From Planctomycetota bacterium (GTDB lineage: Bacteria; Planctomycetota; B129-G9): a DNA stretch of 5,826 nt. The notes below the pieces were generated by a model that did no database searches, was not told where the DNA came from, and worked only from the letters and a program-made list of their open reading frames with translations. Location: positions 1-5,826 of the forward strand of contig JAUWEX010000088.1 of assembly GCA_030607235.1 (NCBI GenBank), in the 5' to 3' direction. Made by a program: the position numbers and the translations under genes. Numbering within the stretch: the stretch's first letter is position 1; every line of letters starts with the position of its first letter. Positions 1 through 5,826 of the stretch are shown here, one piece after another.

Positions 1-429
1 GCGCATTTCGATTTCGTTGGGGATGTCTTCCGGCGCGCACTCAACCTCGACCGTCTCGCTTTCTACCTCGAGAATACCGCCCGCAGTAACGCCTGCGGAG
101 GTGCCTATCAGTTTGATGTGCAACTCGACCTTGACTTTCTCGCCTGCGATTACGCGGGCGAAATCTACGTGGAGTATCCTTTCGGTCAGCGTGTCGTACT
201 GGACGTCTTTGATGACGGCGCGCTGCGATTTTCCGTCGTGGTCAAGTTCGACCATATGCAGGCCCGCCTTCAGCGTTCGCCGAAACTGGACGTCGGAAAT
301 TTCCAGCGTTACGGGCGCTTCATTGTGTCCGTAAAGGACGGCAGGGATGATTCCCTGCGCCCGCAACTTGCGGCTAAAGCGCGATCCTGCGCTTTCCCTT
401 ATCTTCGTATCGAGTTTTGCTGCTTCCAT
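1..429 (-). CDS. rplY: 50S ribosomal protein L25/general stress protein CTC, long form (3' end missing)
   Basis: L25 binds 5S rRNA in the central protuberance of the large ribosomal subunit. The window holds the first 143 codons, which are open to the left edge, so the C-terminus is missing. The N-terminal 5S-binding domain covers about residues 1-92, with LRAQGIIPAVLYG at 22-34 and the KDVQYDTLTERILHVDF block at 74-90. After it comes the TL5/CTC-type second beta domain (GTSAGVTAGGILE at 109-121, C131-APEDIPNEIE). The short enteric L25 of about 94 residues lacks this domain, so this is the CTC/TL5 form, normally around 200 residues. The ATG at 429 is preceded by GGAG (440-443 on the complement) at a rather long spacing of 10 bases. 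The gene lies 24 bases after glmU on the same strand and in the same reading frame, so it is very likely cotranscribed. Family assignment is secure; only the missing end is unknown. Confidence 0.95.
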   Translation of the reverse strand, partial: MEAAKLDTKIRESAGSRFSRKLRAQGIIPAVLYGHNEAPVTLEISDVQFRRTLKAGLHMVELDHDGKSQRAVIKDVQYDTLTERILHVDFARVIAGEKVKVELHIKLIGTSAGVTAGGILEVESETVEVECAPEDIPNEIEMR

Positions 430-453
430 TGAAAATATGCTCCGCGAAAAAAT

Positions 454-1758
454 CTATCGTTTGTTTTTCTTTTTTTTGCTTTTTTGTTTCCGAGCGGTTG
501 CCTTCTTTTTCAGCGGTTTCGCCGGAATCCCGACAACCACTCCGCCGTCCGGTACGTCATGATCCCTGGTAACCACTGCGCCGGCTCCGGTCGTCGCGCC
601 TTTGCCTATCCTGACCGGCGCCACCAGCACCGAGCCGCTGCCGACGAACGCGCCGTCTTCGATTTCGGTAACGAACTTGTTTTTGCCGTCATAATTGGCC
701 ACAATCGTGCCCGCACCGATGTTCACGCCCGCACCGATATTCACATCTCCGAGATAGGAGAGGTGTTTGGCCTTGGATTCCCTGCCCAGGCGGGCCTTCT
801 TCATTTCCGTGAAGTTGCCCACCTCGGCGCCGTCCTCCATAACCGCGCCCACGCGCAGGTGTGCGAACGGCCCGACTTCGCAGTCCTTGCCGACGACCGC
901 GCCGGACTCGATTACGGTATAAGGCCATATTGTCGTATCGCGGCCGATTTCCACAGCGGCCTCGATATAGGTGTTTTCCGGGTCGACAATGGTAACGCCC
1001 GAGAGCATCAGCCGCTCGAGAATCCGCATCCGCAGCGCCTTGTTGACCTCGGCGAGCTGCACGCGCGAATTCACGCCCACTATTTCCCTTTCGTCGCCGA
1101 CGACGATCGCGGCGACCTTTCTGCGTTTCTTTATCAGCAGCGCAACGATGTCGGTCAGATAGAACTCGCCCTGTTCGTTGTGGCTTTTTATTTTCCAGAT
1201 AGTCTCGAACAGCGACCTGGCCTGAAAGACCATTATTCCTGAGTTGATCTCGCGGATATCGCGCTGTTTCGGCTTCGCATCGCGGTGCTCCACAATCGCG
1301 CGTACTTTGCCGTCCTTATTGCGCACGATCCTGCCGTATCCGTCAGGGTCCGCGACTTCGGCGCTGAGTATCGTGCAGGCCGCTCGCTGCGCTCTGTGCG
1401 CCTTGAGCAAATCCCGCAGGGTCTGCTCGCGCACCAGCGGCACGTCTCCGAACAGCACCATCACGTCGCCGGTGATATCCTTCATCTCCGGCGCAATGCT
1501 CATGACCGCGTGGGCCGTTCCGAGTTGTTCTTCCTGCGTAACCCACGTAACGCGGCTTTGCTCAAACGCGCTCATTACCATTTTTTTGTCGTGACCGACG
1601 ACCACGATGGTCCGGGACGGCTCCAGCGCTTCCGCTGTGTCGAGCACCCAGCCTAACAGCGGCTTGCCGCAGGCATTGTGCATGACCTTGGGCAAATCGG
1701 ATTTCATCCGCACGCCCTTGCCGGCTGCAAGGACGAGTATAGCGAGTTTTTTGGCCAC
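454..1758 (-). CDS. glmU: Bifunctional UDP-N-acetylglucosamine pyrophosphorylase / glucosamine-1-phosphate N-acetyltransferase
   Basis: GlmU acetylates glucosamine-1-phosphate and then couples it to UTP, giving cytoplasmic UDP-GlcNAc for peptidoglycan and glycolipids. The protein is 434 residues with the GTG start. The uridyltransferase domain shows LAAGKGVRM (10-18), LPKV (22-25), QLGTAHAV (78-85), GDVPLV (104-109), GYGRI (140-144), EHRD (157-160), EINSG (170-174) and GVNSR (228-232). From about 255 follows a left-handed beta helix with the acetyltransferase residues: R302 in LRVGA, K320/K321 in MKKA, H332 and Y335 in HLSYLGD, and NYDG (355-358). The C-terminus is unusual: after VVVGIPAKPLKKK comes a lysine/arginine-rich tail (about 417-434). 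The frame stays open upstream to an ATG at 1818, but that codon lies between the -35 and -10 boxes, so the GTG at 1758 with its AGGAG site is preferred. The L25 gene follows after 24 bases. Confidence 0.97.
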   Translation of the reverse strand: MAKKLAILVLAAGKGVRMKSDLPKVMHNACGKPLLGWVLDTAEALEPSRTIVVVGHDKKMVMSAFEQSRVTWVTQEEQLGTAHAVMSIAPEMKDITGDVMVLFGDVPLVREQTLRDLLKAHRAQRAACTILSAEVADPDGYGRIVRNKDGKVRAIVEHRDAKPKQRDIREINSGIMVFQARSLFETIWKIKSHNEQGEFYLTDIVALLIKKRRKVAAIVVGDEREIVGVNSRVQLAEVNKALRMRILERLMLSGVTIVDPENTYIEAAVEIGRDTTIWPYTVIESGAVVGKDCEVGPFAHLRVGAVMEDGAEVGNFTEMKKARLGRESKAKHLSYLGDVNIGAGVNIGAGTIVANYDGKNKFVTEIEDGAFVGSGSVLVAPVRIGKGATTGAGAVVTRDHDVPDGGVVVGIPAKPLKKKATARKQKSKKKKNKR

Positions 1759-1763
1759 ACCTT

Positions 1764-1768
1764 CTCCT
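1764..1768 (-). promoter_or_regulatory. Ribosome binding site that fixes the GTG start of glmU
   Basis: The complement reads AGGAG, then five bases, then GTG (1758-1756). The GTG is followed directly by the conserved AKKLAILVLAAGKG beginning of GlmU. This site decides against the longer frame from 1818, which would add 20 residues with no GlmU similarity. Confidence 0.85.
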
Positions 1769-1802
1769 GGATGCACCGGTTCCCAGCACAATTGAAGCGG
1801 GT

Positions 1803-1831
1803 ATGATATATGCCGCAAGTGGATATGTCAA
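1803..1831 (-). promoter_or_regulatory. Sigma70-type promoter for glmU-rplY
   Basis: On the complement there is a perfect -35 box TTGACA (1831-1826), a 17-base spacer and a -10 box TATCAT (1808-1803, five of six consensus positions). Transcription would start near 1796, leaving a leader of about 38 bases before the GTG start of glmU. This is the strongest promoter-like match in the divergent region. It is inferred from sequence only. Confidence 0.75.
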
Positions 1832-1907
1832 ATAAAAACGGCGGCTAATTTTGGGTGGTTTGCGAGCGGGATTTTGCGGCTCTTTGCCCGCGGGAGGGTG
1901 TTTTTTC

Positions 1908-1937
1908 TTGAATTGTTGGCGGTTATGCGGATATGAT
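1908..1937 (+). promoter_or_regulatory. Possible sigma70-type promoter for the yqaA-SLOG-mnmA operon
   Basis: TTGAAT (1908-1913, four of six -35 positions), an 18-base spacer and TATGAT (1932-1937, five of six -10 positions) point towards the membrane-protein gene at 1979. The start would lie near 1944, giving a leader of about 35 bases. It is back to back with the glmU promoter, with about 76 bases between the two -35 boxes. The match is moderate. Confidence 0.45.
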
Positions 1938-1978
1938 GTGCATTCCCATTGTTTCACACTGCGGAGAACAAATAGAAA

Positions 1979-2608
1979 ATGACCGATATTTCTGAGAACG
2001 AAAAAAGCAAACCGCCGATCGTTAGACATCCCATCAAACGCCTGTACAACTGGGTAATACACTGGTCGAAAACCCCACATGCGGTTGTGGCGTTGTTCGT
2101 ACTCGCCTTTGCGGAGTCTTCGTTTTTCCCGATACCGCCCGATGTGCTCCTGATAGCGATGGCGATCGCCATACCGAAAAGATCCTTTCGCTACGCCGCT
2201 TATTGTACCATTGCCTCGGTCGCGGGCGGGATGCTTGGCTACGTCTTCGGCATGTTGCTTGCCGCTCCTTTCGTAGATCTGTTTACATGGATGGGGCATC
2301 TTGAAGCGTATGATAGTATTTTGGCAAACTATAAGGATTACGGCGCAATTTACACGTTTATGGCGGCGCTGACGCCTATCCCGTACAAACTCTTCACAAT
2401 CGGCGCCGGTGTCGCCAAGGTCGGTTTCCCGGTGTTTTTGCTCGCCTCGATAACGGGTCGCGGGCTGAGATTTTTCCTGGTTGCGACCCTGATTTACTTC
2501 TTCGGCGCGAAGATACAGACATTCATCAACAAATACTTCAATCTGCTGACCGTCGTCTTTGCGATTCTGCTGGTCGGCGCGTTTTTCCTGATAAAATATG
2601 TCTTCTGA
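1979..2608 (+). CDS. YqaA/DedA-type inner membrane protein (VTT/SNARE-associated domain)
   Basis: The 209-residue protein carries the YqaA branch hallmarks of the DedA/VTT superfamily. These are an acidic-proline re-entrant motif AESSFFPIPPDV (45-56), a glycine-rich helix GGMLGYVFGMLLAAPF (83-98), a second re-entrant loop TPIPYKLFTIGAGV (132-145), the GRGLRFF motif (160-166) and a C-terminal membrane helix (about 187-205). The first 30 residues are charged and probably cytosolic. DedA relatives move lipid carriers such as undecaprenyl phosphate or phospholipids across the membrane; YqaA-type proteins are poorly characterised, so no substrate is claimed. The ATG at 1979 is preceded by GGAG (1963-1966) at a long 12-base spacing, so initiation may be modest. 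It is the first gene of a three-gene operon, and its last 11 bases overlap the next gene. Confidence 0.9.
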   Translation: MTDISENEKSKPPIVRHPIKRLYNWVIHWSKTPHAVVALFVLAFAESSFFPIPPDVLLIAMAIAIPKRSFRYAAYCTIASVAGGMLGYVFGMLLAAPFVDLFTWMGHLEAYDSILANYKDYGAIYTFMAALTPIPYKLFTIGAGVAKVGFPVFLLASITGRGLRFFLVATLIYFFGAKIQTFINKYFNLLTVVFAILLVGAFFLIKYVF

Positions 2609-3086
2609 CGTGAAACGCAAAACACATATCGCAGTCATAGGCGCGGGCGGCGCCACCGACGAGGAGGTTCGCATCGCCGAAGAAGTCGGCGCCCTCATCG
2701 CGCAGCGCGATGCGGTTTTGGTCTGCGGCGGACTCGGCGGCGTGATGGCGGCCGCCTGTCGCGGCGCCAAAAACGCGGGGGGCGCGACCGTCGGCATCCT
2801 GCCCGGTTACGACCGGCGCGCGGCCAACCCCTGCGTCGATTACGCCGTCGCCACCGGCATGGGCCACGCCCGCAACGTTATCGTCGTCTCCAGCGCCGAC
2901 GCGGTCATCGCCGTAGGCGGCCGGGCCGGCACGCTCAGCGAGATCGCCCACGCGCTGATTCGCGGCAAGACCGTCGTCTCGCTCGGCGGTTGGTCGCTTG
3001 ACCTTGCGCGGCTGCCGTCGGCGGATTTCGTTGTCGCGCGGACTCCCGCCGAGGCGGTCGAGAGGGCGTTTGCGGGGATAGAGTGA
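2598..3086 (+). CDS. TIGR00725/SLOG-family (LOG-like) Rossmann-fold nucleotide-binding protein
   Basis: A 162-residue soluble alpha/beta protein. It shows an N-terminal strand with IAVIGAGGA (11-19), a glycine loop CGGLGGVM (43-50), ILPG (67-70), GHARN (89-93) and GGRAGTLSE (107-115). The last matches the PGGxGTxxE signature of LOG/lysine-decarboxylase-like proteins, but with G for P and R for the second G of the G-G pair. LOG enzymes release bases from nucleoside monophosphates, while SLOG proteins more broadly bind or process nucleotides. The TIGR00725 branch has no established function, so none is assigned. The ATG lies inside the end of the upstream gene. A GTG four codons later (2610) is an alternative start. 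Neither has a clear Shine-Dalgarno site, which suggests coupled translation. Its stop overlaps the mnmA start by four bases (GTGA). Confidence 0.88.
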   Translation: MSSDVKRKTHIAVIGAGGATDEEVRIAEEVGALIAQRDAVLVCGGLGGVMAAACRGAKNAGGATVGILPGYDRRAANPCVDYAVATGMGHARNVIVVSSADAVIAVGGRAGTLSEIAHALIRGKTVVSLGGWSLDLARLPSADFVVARTPAEAVERAFAGIE

Positions 3087-4159
3087 GCGGGGCCGAAAAA
3101 AAACGAGCCGTCGTGGCGATGAGCGGCGGCGTGGACAGCAGCGTCGCGGCGCACCTCCTTTTACGGGAGGGCTGGGCCGTGAGCGGCGTGTTTATGCGGC
3201 GCGCCGCCGGCACGGGTTCAGGCCGACCGAATAGCGACGAGCGGGACGCGCGCGATGTGGCGCGGATGCTGAATATCGAAATCGAAGTAGTCGATTTCGC
3301 CGCCGAATTCAAAAGCCTGATAGGATATTTCCTCGACGAATACAACCGCGGCCGCACGCCCAATCCCTGCGCGGTCTGCAATCGCACGATAAAGTTCGGC
3401 GCGTTGCTGCGCCTGGCGCGGGAGCGCGGGGCGGACTGCTTCGCCACCGGCCACCACGCGCGAATCGAGCGCAACGCTACGGGGGAGTATTTCCTGAAAA
3501 AAGGCCGCGATCCCGTCAAAGACCAGTCTTACATGCTTTTCAACATCGAGCGGGAAAATCTGCCGTTTATCAGATTCCCGCTGGGGGGGACGACCAAAGA
3601 GCGTGTTCGCGCTATCGCCGATGAGATCGGCCTGCCGGTGCGCCACAAACCCGACAGTCAGGACATCTGCTTCGTGCCGGGCGGCGACTATCGCGCGTTG
3701 TTCATGGGAACAGCGCCCGGGTTAAATAGTCCGGGTGATATTGTCGATGAAAGCGGAATTATTCTGGGCAGGCACGATGGGCATCAATTTTACACCGTCG
3801 GCCAGCGCCGCGGCCTCGGAATCGCCGCAGGCGTGCCGATTTACGTGGTGGGGCTTGATTCCCGGAAAAACGAAGTTATAGTAGGGCCTGCAGAGAGCCT
3901 GATGCGCGATGCGATGTGCCTCGAAGGTGTCAACTGGCTCAAGGAACCCAAATTCGACTCGGACGGCCGGGCCGAAGTGTCGGCCTCGATTCGCTACGCC
4001 CACAAATCCCAGCCTGCACGGCTTGAAAAATCGGGGCAAAAGTGGCTGCTGACTTTCGAGCGAAAAGTCCGCGCCGCGACCCCCGGTCAGGCCGCGGTTT
4101 TTTACGACGGAGATACGGTGTTGGGCGGCGGGTGGATCAGCGAAACCTTTTGCACCTGA
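3083..4159 (+). CDS. mnmA: tRNA-specific 2-thiouridylase MnmA
   Basis: MnmA adenylates and thiolates U34 in the wobble position of tRNAs for Lys, Glu and Gln. The 358-residue protein has the PP-loop SGGVDSS (14-20), GRTPNPCAVCNRTIKFG (90-106), TGHHARI (122-128), KDQSYML (146-152), DSQDICFV (191-198), GQRRGLGI (240-247) and a C-terminal beta-barrel ending TPGQAAVFYDGD (333-344). Cys99 and Cys196 correspond to the two catalytic cysteines (102 and 199 in E. coli). The stretch after FMRR (37-40) is Ala/Gly/Ser-rich and lacks the acidic and cysteine residues often seen there. The GTG start overlaps the previous stop (GTGA), with a G-rich GGGG (3074-3077) as a weak ribosome site. An A8 run spans codons 5-7. 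Length and order of motifs are normal for the family. Confidence 0.96.
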   Translation: MSGAEKKRAVVAMSGGVDSSVAAHLLLREGWAVSGVFMRRAAGTGSGRPNSDERDARDVARMLNIEIEVVDFAAEFKSLIGYFLDEYNRGRTPNPCAVCNRTIKFGALLRLARERGADCFATGHHARIERNATGEYFLKKGRDPVKDQSYMLFNIERENLPFIRFPLGGTTKERVRAIADEIGLPVRHKPDSQDICFVPGGDYRALFMGTAPGLNSPGDIVDESGIILGRHDGHQFYTVGQRRGLGIAAGVPIYVVGLDSRKNEVIVGPAESLMRDAMCLEGVNWLKEPKFDSDGRAEVSASIRYAHKSQPARLEKSGQKWLLTFERKVRAATPGQAAVFYDGDTVLGGGWISETFCT

Positions 4160-4167
4160 CGTTCGTA

Positions 4168-4176
4168 TGTTATAAT
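4168..4176 (+). promoter_or_regulatory. Extended -10 promoter before gmd
   Basis: TGTTATAAT matches the extended -10 element TGnTATAAT exactly. No good -35 box lies at the right distance; TTGCAC at 4150-4155 is a 3/6 match with a 15-base gap. This is the behaviour expected of an extended -10 promoter. Transcription would start near 4183 and leave a leader of about 37 bases. It sits in the only AT-rich patch of the 60-base gap after mnmA, so gmd-rmd probably forms its own unit. No terminator hairpin is visible after mnmA, so read-through from upstream is also possible. Confidence 0.6.
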
Positions 4177-4208
4177 AATAGAAACAAAATCACACGGACA
4201 GATATACC

Positions 4209-4213
4209 AGGAG
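4209..4213 (+). promoter_or_regulatory. Ribosome binding site of gmd
   Basis: AGGAG with six bases to the ATG at 4220 is an ideal spacing. It supports that start and suggests efficient translation compared with the coupled genes upstream. Confidence 0.85.
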
Positions 4214-4219
4214 AATCAA

Positions 4220-5191
4220 ATGAGAAGAGCGCTGATTACCGGAATCACGGGGCAGGACGGATCGTACCTGGCGGAACTTTTGCTGGAGAAGGGCTACGAA
4301 GTTCACGGCATGGTGCGCCGCAGCAGCCTTGAAAAATTCGAGCGCATCGACCACATACTCGACGACATCACGCTGCACCAGGCCGACCTGCTCGACCAGC
4401 TATCCATCATCCGGATGCTGGAAGCGGTCAAGCCGCACGAGGTATACAACCTCGCGGCGATGTCGTTCGTGCCGACTTCGTGGTCGCAGCCCGTCCTCAC
4501 CGGCGAATTCACCGGCCTCGGCGTAACGCGGATGCTCGATGCGATTCGCCAGGTCGATAAATCGATCCGTTTCTACCAGGCATCCAGCAGCGAGATGTTC
4601 GGCAAGGTCCGCGAAGTGCCGCAGACCGAAAAGACGCCCTTCCATCCGCGCTCGCCCTACGGCGTCGCCAAGGCCTACGGCCACTGGATAACGGTGAACT
4701 ACCGCGAAAGTTACGACCTGTTCGCGTGCAGCGGCATTTTGTTCAACCACGAATCCCCCAGACGCGGCCTCGAGTTCGTTACCCGCAAGGTAACTCACGG
4801 TGCGGCCATGATCAAACAGGGCATGACCAACGAACTGCGTCTGGGCAACCTCGAATCCAAGCGCGACTGGGGCTTTGCCGGCGACTACGTCAAGGCCATG
4901 TGGCTGATGCTTCAGCAGGACGCGCCCGGCGACTACGTCATCTCGTCCGGCTCAACGCATTCGGTTCAGGAACTGGTCGAGATCGCCTTTGGGCATCTCG
5001 GACTGAGCTGGAAAGACCATGTCATCCAGGCGCCCGAATTTTACCGTCCCGCCGAAGTAGACCTCCTGCTGGGTTCGTCCGAAAAGGCGAAAAGAGACCT
5101 CGGCTGGGAGCCGGAGGTTTCGTTCGAGGAACTGATTCAGATTATGGTCCAGACCGATCTTGAGTTGCTCAAAAAAAAGCAGCAGGGATAG
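4220..5191 (+). CDS. gmd: GDP-mannose 4,6-dehydratase
   Basis: Gmd converts GDP-D-mannose to GDP-4-keto-6-deoxy-D-mannose with a bound NADP(H). It is an extended SDR protein of 323 residues. Visible are the Rossmann loop TGITGQDG (7-14), RRSS (33-36, typical for NADP binding in Gmd), [12 protein letters not shown] (77-88), [10 protein letters not shown] (119-128), the catalytic Y147-xxx-K151 in [31 protein letters not shown] (173-191), and [10 protein letters not shown] (276-285). The usual catalytic Thr of the STSE motif is Ser123 here, with Glu125 kept; this Ser variant is a conservative change. The length matches the short Gmd class found next to rmd in A-band-type loci, not the roughly 370-residue enteric form. 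The next gene, 32 bases on, is the predicted reductase for its product. Confidence 0.96.
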   Translation: MRRALITGITGQDGSYLAELLLEKGYEVHGMVRRSSLEKFERIDHILDDITLHQADLLDQLSIIRMLEAVKPHEVYNLAAMSFVPTSWSQPVLTGEFTGLGVTRMLDAIRQVDKSIRFYQASSSEMFGKVREVPQTEKTPFHPRSPYGVAKAYGHWITVNYRESYDLFACSGILFNHESPRRGLEFVTRKVTHGAAMIKQGMTNELRLGNLESKRDWGFAGDYVKAMWLMLQQDAPGDYVISSGSTHSVQELVEIAFGHLGLSWKDHVIQAPEFYRPAEVDLLLGSSEKAKRDLGWEPEVSFEELIQIMVQTDLELLKKKQQG

Positions 5192-5215
5192 ACGGCTGAC
5201 TTAATCTGAAACGCG

Positions 5216-5220
5216 GGAGG
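5216..5220 (+). promoter_or_regulatory. Ribosome binding site of the rmd-like gene
   Basis: GGAGG (within GGGAGGA) is a strong Shine-Dalgarno sequence, but only three bases separate it from the GTG at 5224. The GTG is still preferred, because the SDR protein begins with the expected KSLITGIDG strand immediately after it and no ATG occurs nearby. Confidence 0.7.
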
Positions 5221-5223
5221 AAC

Positions 5224-5826
5224 GTGAAATCACTGATAACCGGTATCGACGGCTTTGTCGGCTCGCATCTTGCCGGGCACCTGCTTGCGCGCGGCGACGA
5301 GGTGGCGGGTACGTATTACTTCGATCCGCACCTTAAGTTGCTGGGCGGCAACAGGGCACGCATAGACGCCCACAAACTCGACCTGCGCGACGGCGAGGAA
5401 GTCCGGCGGGTAATCGAAAAAACGAATTCCGACAGGATTTACCATCTCGCCGCGATGGCCTTCGTGCCGACCAGTTTCAAAGACCCACGCCTGACCTTCG
5501 AGGTCAATCTCATGGGCACGGTCTCGATTTACGAAACCGTCTCGCAGATGCGGCTCGACCCGCTGATCCTGTTCGTCTCCACGGCGGAGGTCTTCGGAAT
5601 CGTCTCGCCGGAGGAACTGCCGCTTGACGAGCGGTCCCCCATGCGGCCCAACAGCCCGTATTCCATCAGCAAACTCTCGGCAGAAATGATGGTGCGCTTC
5701 TATGCGCAGCGCCGGGGCGTCCGAACCGTTATCGTGCGGCCCTTTAACCACACCGGCGCGCGGCAGTCGCCGCTGTTCGTCTGTTCCGACTTCGCCCGCC
5801 AGATCGCCGAGATCGAAAAGGGCCTC
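5224..5826 (+). CDS. rmd: GDP-6-deoxy-D-lyxo-4-hexulose reductase, Rmd-like SDR (3' end missing)
   Basis: The first 201 codons of an extended SDR enzyme are present and the frame is open at the right edge; the full protein should be about 300 residues or a little more. The Rossmann loop is TGIDGFVG (6-13), followed by HLAAMAFVPTSF (74-85), VNLMGT (94-99), VSTAEVFG (118-125) and the catalytic Y146-xxx-K150 in NSPYSISK. The decisive block is RPFNHTG (172-178), then Q181-SPLFV, SDFARQIAEIEKG (188-200). This pattern is characteristic of Rmd, which reduces the 4-keto group of the Gmd product to give GDP-D-rhamnose. GDP-fucose synthase, the other common partner of Gmd, lacks it. Position 32 bases after gmd on the same strand supports the call. 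A different GDP-6-deoxyhexose reductase with the same fold cannot be excluded from the partial sequence. Confidence 0.85.
   Translation, partial: MKSLITGIDGFVGSHLAGHLLARGDEVAGTYYFDPHLKLLGGNRARIDAHKLDLRDGEEVRRVIEKTNSDRIYHLAAMAFVPTSFKDPRLTFEVNLMGTVSIYETVSQMRLDPLILFVSTAEVFGIVSPEELPLDERSPMRPNSPYSISKLSAEMMVRFYAQRRGVRTVIVRPFNHTGARQSPLFVCSDFARQIAEIEKGL

Noticed and set aside
484..1242. Plus-strand open frame of 252 codons opposite glmU
   Set aside because: It is the antisense shadow of a clear glmU gene in GC-rich DNA, with no ribosome site and no family features.
1759..1818. N-terminal extension of GlmU from the ATG at 1818
   Set aside because: The ATG lies between the -35 and -10 boxes, so it would not be in the transcript. 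The 20 added residues do not resemble GlmU, and a good Shine-Dalgarno site serves the GTG at 1758.
1866..1906. Possible rho-independent terminator (GCGGG...CCCGC followed by a T6 run)
   Set aside because: The stem has only five pairs with a 16-base loop, and the T run is separated from it by about ten bases. There is also no upstream plus-strand gene to terminate.
1562..2797. Long minus-strand open frame of 411 codons crossing the divergent region
   Set aside because: It overlaps glmU out of frame and runs antisense to the membrane-protein and SLOG genes. Its translation is low-complexity and Arg-rich with no recognisable motif, and it spans both predicted promoters.
5230..5751. Minus-strand open frame of 173 codons opposite the rmd-like gene
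   Set aside because: It is a shadow of the plus-strand SDR gene, which shows a full set of family motifs in order.
1..5826. CRISPR array, tRNA, rRNA, insertion sequence or riboswitch
   Set aside because: Reading both strands I found no regularly spaced repeats, cloverleaf, transposase motifs, terminal inverted repeats or long structured leader. Gene spacing leaves little room for any of these.

Overview
The window looks like a piece of chromosome from a GC-rich bacterium, probably with a Gram-negative-type envelope. The grounds are housekeeping genes in compact operons, frequent GTG starts (glmU, mnmA, rmd), Shine-Dalgarno sites, sigma70-like promoters, and a GDP-D-rhamnose pathway of the kind that feeds surface polysaccharide. 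L25 is the long two-domain form, not the short enteric one. I cannot name a phylum from the sequence alone. I see no mobile element, CRISPR array, tRNA or rRNA, and no broken gene. Two genes are cut by the window ends.

Layout. (1) Bases 1-1758, minus strand: glmU, which makes UDP-N-acetylglucosamine, is followed 24 bases later by the gene for ribosomal protein L25/CTC, which runs off the left edge. A near-consensus promoter (TTGACA, 17-base spacer, TATCAT) lies just upstream of glmU. (2) Bases 1759-1978: a divergent control region, with a second, weaker promoter pointing right. (3) Bases 1979-4159, plus strand: three overlapping genes. These encode a YqaA/DedA-type membrane protein, a small Rossmann-fold protein of the TIGR00725/SLOG (LOG-like) family, and the tRNA 2-thiouridylase MnmA. 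The overlaps are 11 and 4 bases, so translational coupling is likely. (4) Bases 4160-5826, plus strand: an extended -10 promoter, then gmd (GDP-mannose 4,6-dehydratase) and an rmd-like reductase cut by the right edge.

How the genes fit together. glmU supplies the sugar nucleotide for peptidoglycan and outer-membrane glycolipids, and it shares a transcript with a translation gene. The middle operon mixes a membrane protein, a nucleotide-binding protein of unknown function and a tRNA modification enzyme, and has no obvious shared pathway. gmd and rmd are consecutive steps: GDP-mannose to GDP-4-keto-6-deoxymannose to GDP-D-rhamnose. They probably open a polysaccharide or O-antigen cluster that continues past the right edge.

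Most of the window is conventional. The points most worth a second look are the tight coupling of an uncharacterised SLOG protein to MnmA, the lysine-rich tail of GlmU and its in-frame junction with L25, and three A8 tracts at gene ends.
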